From Diphasiastrum complanatum (lineage: Eukaryota; Streptophyta; Lycopodiopsida; Lycopodiales; Lycopodiaceae), in assembly GCA_029204225.1 (NCBI GenBank), contig CM055098.1, positions 2,169,106-2,233,105 on the forward strand: 64,000 bases of DNA, written 5' to 3'. A program made the translations under genes and the position numbers. This document shows, in pieces, positions 55,431-64,000 of this stretch (within the stretch, counting starts at the first letter, position 1; each line of letters starts with the position of its first letter). Below the pieces are notes generated by a model. The model was given only the letters and a program-made list of their open reading frames with translations, did not search any database and was not told the DNA's origin.

Positions 55431-57250
55431 CAGCTACACTATTACAGTATAAAGTTGAGATGAAAAATACAAGTTTAAAAATAGAACGCTACAACACTTT
55501 CTTGCTAATGTTATGAAATATATGTCTATATTCAACTGATGTAGCCCAAGAACAAATAGCAGCAAAAAAATCAATGGATCAACACTTCTCTCAATGGAAA
55601 TATGCAGTAAGTCATCCATTAATTCGAGATTATTTGTTTTTCTTTCCTTGATGAAATTCAATTTGTTGAAGCCTTATTCACCAGCAATTGCTTTTATGCA
55701 TTGCATAAGAGCACTGCATGATAATGTATGCAAACTCCTATACTTTCACCTTCATTGTTTGTTGGACACAATGTATCTCAAAAGGATCTTCTAGCCCAAC
55801 TATCGCTGCTTGAATTTTGAATGTTTTACAGTCTACCCTTACATCCTGTAAATCAATTATTGAAAGTTCTGACATTATCGACTTCGATGTTGAATAGAAC
55901 TCACTAAGTTTATTTATTCACTATATCTAAAGTCCTTCATGTCTCACATGCACTTTAGAATGTTGATAGAGGATAATATTTTGAAAGAGCATAGATGGGC
56001 CATGTCTTTAAATTGTCATGACCAACTATCTGTTTTAGCATGAAAAAGTATTCTAAAATGTGATTGCCTTTGTCCAAATAAGATCCTACACATCTTTTAA
56101 CTTCAATATAATCACTTGATACATCACACAATAACCATGTCGACTTAGTCATCTAGTAATATTTACTCTTGTCAACTTTAGGACATCATTGGCCAATTTT
56201 ATTTGTGATGATCATAGAAGTGCTAGTCTTTTACAAATATGGGCCAAAAATGATATGGTTGCATTAACAAGTGCATCAAGAAACTTAGCATAGGAAAATT
56301 TAAATGTGGAGCTAGCACCAGTGAGAATATATCTATGAGCAAGACAATGTATACTTGATAAAAAAACTACAAACTACTTTAAGCATAGTTGCAACTCCAT
56401 ATATTGAACCTACGACGACTGTAGTTCCATTCAAGCCAAATTACCCAACAAAATTTTCAATGTCAAGATTAGAATTATTAATAATACCAATTATGTCATC
56501 ATACAAATGCTTCACCATTTTCAATAGCTACAAAAGTGATAGAAAAGCAAGAAGTTGTATGCACACACAATCATCGAGGTAAGTTACATAGAATACTAAT
56601 AACTTGGTATTACATATATCGATGGATTCATCTACCATAATGACTACAAGTACTAGACTCTGTTTACTCTTTCCAATATGGACTACGTTAGTTTTGCACA
56701 TGCATGATCATGTTCATAAAGGCTTCTAGTCATTGCTTTTGCCCTATAGACTCTATATCATTGAAACAAAGATTGGAACTTTACATATGCAAGATCCTCT
56801 CTCACAATGTAATATGCAACTTTGAAAAGAGTCCAAAGTGCCTCTTCTTGGCCACATATATCTATAGATGGCTTTATGTTGCATGTGGTCTAGTCATGCA
56901 CTAGCACAGATATTTATTTGGATGATGCATACACACTTTGCATAATACTTTTCGTAGTTCTTATTTGAATTTTAGCCAAGGGTTTTGAATGCTTCTTTTA
57001 ATTTGAGTAGATTCAAGACTCCCCTTGTCATTGGGAGGGCCAATTTGTTCTTTCTCAATGCTAGTTTCACTTACAACGTTGCATTCATCATAGCGATGCA
57101 TATTTGTATGGCTTTGTTTTGAAAACCAAACATATTGAAGATATTAAACCATTTGTATCTTACTTGATTCTCGCTTATGCTCTCCTTAGGAGCATAATGA
57201 TGATTCTAATTTGTGCTCTTCTTGGAAGCATTTTGTAACATGATTTTCAC
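55431..57250 (-). pseudogene. hAT-like transposase relic (TTF zinc finger/DUF4371 type)
   Basis: Minus pieces in order: NPWLKFK and LCKVCMHHPNK (TTF-type zinc finger, about 56900-57000), MVDESIDICNTKLLVFYVTY (about 56590-56640, the catalytic-Asp VDEST motif), GTTVVVGSIYGVATMLKVV (about 56400, the DGA..M.G...G motif), and toward the C-end LELMDDLLHISIERSVDP (about 55570-55610), like the hAT dimerisation end. Many stops and frame changes. Long inactive. Confidence 0.65.
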
Positions 57251-57714
57251 ATCTATTAGCCAAAAAGATTAATTATCAAGCACAAAACTTTGCCAAGGTG
57301 TGATTTACATGAACTAATTTTAGCTACTTGGAGTATAATAATAGCATAGTTGTGAATAGTCATAGTTGCACATCAAAATGTTGAGTGTAAATGATCTTAG
57401 TTTGAACTTATGACATGATTATTCAATTCACCAATTAACACATTATAGATAGATTCTTCATTACACTAGATGATATAGTTCTAGGCAAACTTAAAAAATA
57501 TGTGGGCATACATGACACCAATAAAACAAATTAAGTTCAAATTTCTTGTCTCGCCAAAAGTTAAGTTTGAAAATAATATGTATTTTTGACATGTCAAGGA
57601 TAGATCTACAAGTGATTATAATAATAAAAATCTTTACAATTCTATCATATTTTCTTGTTGTTTAGACTTCAAGCTCTGTACGTATAACAAGACAGTTCAA
57701 TGACTCAGACTCCA

Positions 57715-57828
57715 AATTCTCATTTACGACTTTGAAAAGTCAAACTCTAAGTCTAATATGAAAATTGGCCTCAATTGTTAAATATACAAATATGACCAAA
57801 ATAGCAAACTAGTTGAAATTTCTCACAG
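57715..57828 (-). repeat. Family-B-type LTR start, diverged fragment
   Basis: On the minus strand TGTGAGAAATTTCAACTAG is followed by the block order of the family-B LTR start (TGGTCATATTT, TTAACAATTGAGGCC, TTAGACTTAGAG). Only about the first 110 bp survive. Confidence 0.7.
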
Positions 57829-60800
57829 AGGGCACCCATAGGGAGGGACAATTCTTGTGTTGTTGCTTGCTTCTATTCACTAGTGGAAGGCTAGAGTGTA
57901 GATTGTGATTAAGTAAGGGGGTGCAGGTCACACTGAATATAGCTAAACTAAACTGGTTAGCAGTTTACAAGAAGTCCAATAAATTTATCTTGAAACCTCT
58001 CTTTGAGGCTCAATTTGGAAATGCTACAAAATCTAGTAACATGATTGACCATTAAGCTACTAGCAAGTAGAAACTAATCAACAATGCTAAGATACTTCAA
58101 TGTTTTATTATGTCACATTCCATTCGATAATTACTTGTTTTACACAAACCAATTAAGTGCAAAAAACATCACAACTTCCATTCAATAACTAGTTGTTTTA
58201 CACAAACCAAATAATTCTCAAAGTATAACTGAGCTAAGTAGCAGCCTACTTTCTATAGCTAGCTTAGCTTTATTGCATGTACAAGCTATTGGAAACTTGA
58301 AAAAGTAAGAATAAAAGTTGAGTCAAGCAATGACACAAGCAAAGTAGAACAACAAAGATCACATCAAATACATTAACATTTGTTAAGAAATATTTCTCAC
58401 CTATTCTATTTGATCTTTGCATTAAAAAAAAAATAGCAAAACATAACGAAAGGTGAGACACATTCAATAACATATGTTGTCAACATATTAAAAGAATCAA
58501 ACAAAACTTGAGGAATGTCCTCTTAGTAGCAAAAAATATCTTAAAAGTTAAAAGTGAACAATGATAGATGTGTATGTTTGTCATAGTTGAAAAACATACA
58601 AGGAAGGTGGGACCAATGACAAATGGCACTTATTGATAAAACTCCACAACCAAAAAAATCCAAATGCTTTACTAGAAAACAAAATAGACATGTATCAACA
58701 CTTGGAACATGTGATCATAGCAAAGGAGGAGCAAGAAAAACAACAAGGAAAAACAAAGAAGAATTTTGAAAGCTGAAGTTTGAAGCTTCAGGCCTATCAC
58801 ATTAGGTTAAGGTTTGAGCATCCTTACTTTCATCTGTTCATTGGTGAGTGACATTGTAGCAGGTAGCTCATGTTCATCATGAGCTCACTTCAATTAAGCT
58901 CAAACCTTTTGTGATATATCCAACAAAAACAAAATGAAAATTGTGCTCCTTCCAATGTTTAAAAATTGTTCTACAATTTAACATTATATATCAAGTTCAT
59001 TTGGTTAGATATTAAGCTACCTAAATCATTGGCAAAATCCTAAACTGTGCTCTATTACCAAAGCTTCTTTGAAAGAGTTACATGCAAATATTCTATCCAT
59101 AATCCAATTGTTGTTGCTTCTTAAACCATGGCAAAAGCTCACCTACATGTGTAGGTAATGACTTCTAAGGGAAAGTTGAAACACGACAAGCAACTAGTCA
59201 TATTCATATATATATAAAAAAAAGAAGCTCAAACAATGGCAAAGCTCACCCACATGTGTAGGAGCTAACTTCTAATGGAAACTTGAAAGCATGACAAGTG
59301 ACCCAACACATAAGTTTAAACTTACAGAAATGAAATCACAAATCTTGCACAATGCATAGTGCACACTACACATTGTTGTAAAAAATGGATATGGCATTCA
59401 ACATAGAGATACATAGTAAAACTCACACGCTGTTAACAACCATTAATATTAATGGTATTCAGGAAGTAGAGGTACTCACACTTCTTACTGTAGTAAAGCA
59501 CAAATACTTTTACCATATATAGTAGCTAGAGAGTTGCAAATTTGCTTGGATGCTCTCATCCAGATCTTAGCCTTAGAAACTTAGTGGCCACTACCCATTG
59601 ACCATTGCACACACTCACCAACGATAAGAGAATGGCCAAGCTCTAGCAATAGTGTTGATAAAGCATGATAAGTGTTACCAAACCCTGACAAGTCAAGACT
59701 CACAAGTAGGCTTATAGCTCTTAGCTTCAAAATTGCAGCGCCCACTACCCACTACTTTGACTCACCACTAAGTTCTAATGATGGTGATTTGCTAATGTCT
59801 GCACAAATAGGTATATAAAATGTGCCTCCTCCTTGGTAGCAAAATTTCAACTCTTTGCTCCAGCCACCCTCTCACTGATGATCATTGAAGGTGATCAATC
59901 ATGATAGTAGACTGAAGTTCGAATGAACTTCTAAGAATAGCCAAGCTCCAAGCTCTCCGCTCTAGCCTCTTGAATCGAACGATGGCAAGGGACACCTGAT
60001 GGTGATGGATTATAGGCTAATGGTGAGATTGATCAAGAAGTATAATGGTCAAGTGATGAACAAAAGACCGCAAGGTGCAGCTAGTCTATGTCATTGTGCG
60101 ATCATCGAGATCGAACTCCAAAGTGGTTAAATGTTGCCCTGAGTTGAGTGGCAGTGAAAAGACCTAGGCCGTCCCAACCCTTCAACCTATGTGTGAACTA
60201 TGCGGAGGGTGTGCTTGGAAGGTCTTACCATGTGAGTTTGAGGCTGCCAAGAGGCTTGGCTATTAGCTCCAACATGCATTTAGCTCAACCCCAATTCGAA
60301 GTTGCTTGATGCTTGGATTAAAGGTTGAAGGTTGCGTTTTAGAGTCATTGGTAGTTGGACAAAAATCGAGGTCCATTCTAGAGAAAGTTTGAAGACATCA
60401 CTTAGAAGTTGTCCCTTGTCCTTCGAGTATGATCTACGAGGCCTTGAGGCCTTATTTGGAAATGATTATAGATGTTGTCCATTTGTTGCTGATTTTGGAT
60501 TACTCCTATCTCATATGTCATCCTTGTCCCAATTAGGTTGTCTAAAAGTTTTTTTTTTTCATGTTGTATATGGTGTGGCTAGAGAGAAGATGACATCACC
60601 ACATCATGATATAAACTAGACATTTCATCATGTGGATCTTGAGTTAAAGTAGAGAACTAAACTAGGAGTGTTCAAGAAAGTCTAATTCAAAATAGACCAT
60701 ATTGATATTGATTGTTATCAATCTACATATAAACTGGTATGAGGAACTTAAAGTAATTAAAGACTAGATCTCATGAGAGTCTCAAAGAACCTTGGAGGTT

Positions 60801-61500
60801 CTAAGTTGCAATTCTATAGTCTATGGCCATATTCATATAGGCAAGTTTGGGGCCAATATCACAAGAACATGTGACTCTCATGGCTATGGGGGGGCTTGTC
60901 TAAAACTAAGGGTAGCTATTACTTAGAGAGCTCTGAAGCACAATCTTTTCAGTATCCACTACCTTTGGATGAAGGTGGCCCCACAAGTGGAGTGCAATTC
61001 AGGTTGTTGTTGCATGTAGGGCCATCATTGTGTATTCTCAAGGGCCCAACTATGTAGTATGGGAGAAGCAACATGCATGATACATTGAATATTATCATAT
61101 TTTTTTGCTCTGGTTAAAGGCATCGGAGCTGTCATCTCAGAGGAGCAGTTATAAATTAGGAGTTAGGAATACTCCGTTCAAAGTTTCCAGACTTCGTAGT
61201 AAGCCTTCAGTACGCCTGTTTACACACACCATCTTGTTTCAGTCGCGCCAATGGCCGGCCGGGGTAGCTCGTGACTGTCACGGACCGATACTCACGGGCT
61301 CGTCGGCGTACCTTTGGCAGCTTTGCCTTCCAGCAGAGCTTTTATTTTTGAGAAGGAGACTAAAAAATACAAACGAGAGTGAGCGAGTGAGTCTCAGTGA
61401 GATCTCACGTCCAATTTGCTAGCTGTAGAGCATTCCTCAATAACAGGTTCTACAAAGCTCGCAAGTCTTCTACGATGACTTCTCATGCTGTCTTATGATT
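57829..61500. other. Largely featureless; two small repeats
   Basis: No gene recognised. A pair of about 80-bp direct repeats lies near 59125-59200 and 59232-59310 (AAAGCTCACC.ACATGTGTAGG). A perfect 18-bp palindrome ACCATTAATATTAATGGT is at 59439-59456. A 95-codon frame at 60332 shows no domain. Confidence 0.5.
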
Positions 61501-61504
61501 CAAA

Positions 61505-61510
61505 TATATA
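61505..61510 (+). promoter_or_regulatory. Candidate TATA box of root-cap gene
   Basis: CAAATATATACC lies 83 bp before the first ATG (61593) and 119 bp before the ATG at 61629. It is the only TATA-like site close upstream. Confidence 0.5.
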
Positions 61511-61592
61511 CCTGTAGATCGCAGAATGCAGAAACAAGCTTAGCAACAAAACCAGGTACCTCGGGAGTCTGAAATAGCTTCGTTTTGCACGA

Positions 61593-62482
61593 GTGTGCCC
61601 GACAAGCAGGAGGAAGATTTGCTTGGAGATGTGCAAAACTATGGGGAAGGGTCAAGTTCTGCAGAAGGCAATAATGTTGCTGTGTCTGTTCTTATTAACA
61701 ATGAAAGTGAACGGGGATACCGATACCGATACCGATACTGATACCTTCACTACAAGCAAGACTACAAGCTACAAACCTGGAGAACCAAAGCAGAAACACT
61801 GCAAGGCAGATTCTTACAGTGATGATGGATGGTGGTCACACTGCAAGGGGATTATAAAGTGCCCAGCCTATTGCCCTGAATGCCATCTTTCTTGCAAGTT
61901 CTGTGGCATGAGCTATTGCCGTAAGTCTCAATCCCCTTTTTTGGATTTTACTTATCATACTAAACTGTTCTATCTTTAGTAAAGTTATTGGTCGGAAACT
62001 CTCATTTTACTTATTTGTTCACATTTTTCGTACTCCTCTCCTAACTAATATACCAGTTTCCTTGCATTTTCAAGCTACCCAGGATATGTAGAGCTTCTTT
62101 AATAGATTTATGAATGCCGAATTGCTATATCACTTGAGCTTGAGAACATCTGAACTCCAAACGCTGTGCACTACCAAGCAAATACTTAATGCTTTTTTTA
62201 TCAACCCATGGGATCAAATAGAATTGAACCTGGTTGGGGGATCCCAACTTAAGCACGATAAAAAGTACTAAATGATGAAAGAGAAACGGGAACGCCTATA
62301 GTAAGAAAACTTAAAAAAGCCTCAAAAGAGCAGAGAATGCACTGTTCAGATTTTCATAAGCATTATTCTCGTCTCAGTAACGTCTAAGCAGTACCGACTC
62401 CTAAGTTAAGGCCAATGCATTGTCATTTCAGATCATAAAACAATTTTCTGCTTTGTTCCAGTGGCTGAGTGCATTATTATGT

Positions 62483-62541
<59 letters not shown>

Positions 62542-63365
62542 GGTGTTACTAATGTTCCATAAGGGGTGATTTTGCAGCCAAATGTAATAAGGTTGGTTCC
62601 ATATGCCAAGACCCACGCTTCATCGGAGGCGACGGTGTGATGTTCTACTTTCACGGCAGTAAAGACGCCGACTACTGCATCGTCTCAGACACCAACCTCC
62701 ACATCAATGCACACTTCATAGGAAGAAGGCCCGCAGGCAGGCCACGAGACTTCACATGGGTGCAGTCACTGGGGATACTGTTCGACACACACAAGCTCTA
62801 CGTAGGAGCCAGACAGACAGCTACCTGGAACCCCACCTCAGATCGCTTCCTTATCTATCTGGACGGCAAATCGGTTCAAATCCCACAGGCAAAGGGAGCA
62901 AACTGGGCACTAGATCATCCACAGAAAGTGAAATTTACAAGGCTTGAGGCTGCCAATTCCATCAATGTACTAGTGGAGGGAGTGCTGAATGCCACCATAG
63001 CTATTGTGCCCATCACTAGAGAGGAATCAAGAGCTCATAAGTATGAGATTCCTGCAGATGATTGCTTCGCCCATCTGGAGGTGAGCTTGGAGTTCCCTCA
63101 GGTGAGCGAGAGAGTGAGCGGCGTGCTGGGGCAGACATACAGGCCACAATGGGAGACTCCCATCAAGCACAACGTGCCCATGCCAACCATGGGCGGCGAA
63201 GATAAATATGTGGCTTCCGCTATTTTGACTCCCGACTGTCCTGTATCCCAGTTCAGGGGCGTTCGGTTACCGGCCTCCTTGGCTTTATCTAAGAATAGCG
63301 GAGCTATGCCCTCCGTTAAATGTGGCGACGGCCCCGATGGGTTCGGGTTTGCTTGCAAAAAATGA
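61593..63365 (+). CDS. Root-cap/LEA-related secreted protein, two exons
   Basis: Exon 1 61593-61920, intron 61921-62577 (GTAAGT to TTGCAG), exon 2 62578-63365. Splicing joins in phase and gives about 371 residues. Met at 61593, 61629 or 61641 could start it; the last two fit the signal peptide best (KAIMLLCLFLLTMKVNG). Next come an Asp-Thr repeat, a Cys-rich segment (CPAYCPECHLSCKFCGMSYC) and the Root_cap domain (PF06830): QDPRFIGGDGVMFYFHG, YCIVSDTNLHINAHFIGRRP, WVQSLGILFD, GVLGQTYRP. The family is secreted and expressed in root cap or seed; exact function is unknown. The frame has no defect, in contrast to everything else in the window. Confidence 0.9.
62484..62539. repeat. (CT)n microsatellite in root-cap intron
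   Basis: 56 bp of CT ending 38 bp before the 3' splice site. It may act as an extended polypyrimidine tract and is likely variable between individuals. Confidence 0.9.
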
Positions 63366-63477
63366 CGAACTAATAATATAGATGATGCTAGTACCTAATA
63401 TTTTATGTAGGAACCGGGTTGCCATTAAAACTGTCCAACCTGTTCATTAGTATTGACATCCTGTACTCGCAAATGTG

Positions 63478-63483
63478 AATAAA
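63478..63483 (+). terminator. Poly(A) signal of root-cap gene
   Basis: AATAAA about 113 bp after the stop codon, in an AT-rich 3' flank. Confidence 0.6.
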
Positions 63484-63499
63484 ATTCTAGCATACCATT

Positions 63500-64000
63500 A
63501 TTTCTAAGTAGCCATGTTGATGTGGACTTTTGTGTTCCTGTGCATTGCAATGGTGAGATTGCCCACCTTCATTTGGTTAAGTGTATGGCATGAAAGCAAT
63601 GGCTCTCAAACACCCACCACCATTTAATAAACAATGACTCATGATTAATTAAGTATATTTTCCTTGAATACAAGAATGATGAGTGCTTGAGACCATGTGA
63701 AAATCATCACTCTTGGGAATACCATTCATTTGAAGTTTGTATCTACATGCCACATGGTTTTGAAGCATGAGCGAGTGCTCGGTAAACCCTTTTTGAGTTA
63801 TCCTCGAAGAACCTATAACTTTTAAGGCTTCATCAATTTTTTTGAAAACTATTACTCATAAAAGGGTTTATATATGCCTATATAAAAAATAGTCTAAACT
63901 TTCAATTTTTAAGAAATAACGTTAACTCCATTCATGTACTTTGTTGATTTTCATGGGCTCTAACATCATCCATTTGATGGACATAGCTTAAGATTAAGAA
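63500..64000. other. No feature seen
   Basis: 3' flank of the root-cap gene. No ORF or repeat recognised. Confidence 0.5.

Noticed and set aside
60332-60619. 95-codon plus ORF
   Set aside because: No domain, promoter or homologous copy seen.
61105-61422. 105-codon plus ORF upstream of the root-cap gene
   Set aside because: No domain; position suggests promoter or 5' flanking DNA.
62756-63358. Overlapping ORFs on both strands of the root-cap exon 2
   Set aside because: Shadows of the real coding frame.

Overview
This is a plant nuclear window dominated by transposable elements. The evidence is a set of Ty1/copia and Ty3/gypsy retrotransposons primed by plant-type initiator-Met tRNA (TGGTATCAGAGC), hAT-like and CACTA-like DNA transposon relics, GT-AG introns, (CT)n microsatellites, and one intact host gene of the land-plant root-cap/LEA-related family. 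Nested retroelements and very sparse genes suggest a large seed-plant genome, perhaps a gymnosperm. The species cannot be settled from the sequence alone.

Layout. 1-4.9 kb: copia and gypsy gag remnants (minus). 4.9-10.8 kb: a G/T-rich tract and a roughly 24-bp minisatellite split by a decayed family-A copia. 11.5-14.2 kb: family-I copia (minus) and an LTR-like piece. 14.2-16.2 kb: the 3' end of a family-B copia whose LTR holds a family-G solo LTR. 16.2-33.8 kb: a nest in which a gypsy RNase H/integrase (minus) is split by a family-E copia (TSD GAAAT), itself split by family-B element B (TSD ACATG, LTRs identical by eye) and by relative C. 33.8-38.7 kb: two decayed, intron-containing, convergent genes and a cluster of six CACGTG boxes. 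39-43.9 kb: a family-A copia with an internal inversion. 43.9-47.1 kb: copia fragments, a CACTA-like C-terminus and an array of GCCACGTGTGGC-type repeats. 48-51 kb: non-autonomous element G. 51-54 kb: gag-like sequence, two tandem LTR-like units and long (CT)n tracts. 54-57.3 kb: a ParB-like ORF and a hAT relic. 57.3-61.5 kb: mostly featureless. 61.5-63.5 kb: the two-exon root-cap gene.

The most interesting signal is the family-B/C/G group. Element B (18357-23683) moved recently, yet its single 1140-codon ORF holds only gag and protease as recognisable working domains. Integrase and RT motifs are lost, and an unfamiliar C-terminal module follows. The same module replaces RT in element C, occurs in two further fragments, and shares a short motif with element G. 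This looks like a non-autonomous copia lineage that spread a new module while being mobilised in trans. The amount of selection on that module cannot be settled by eye.
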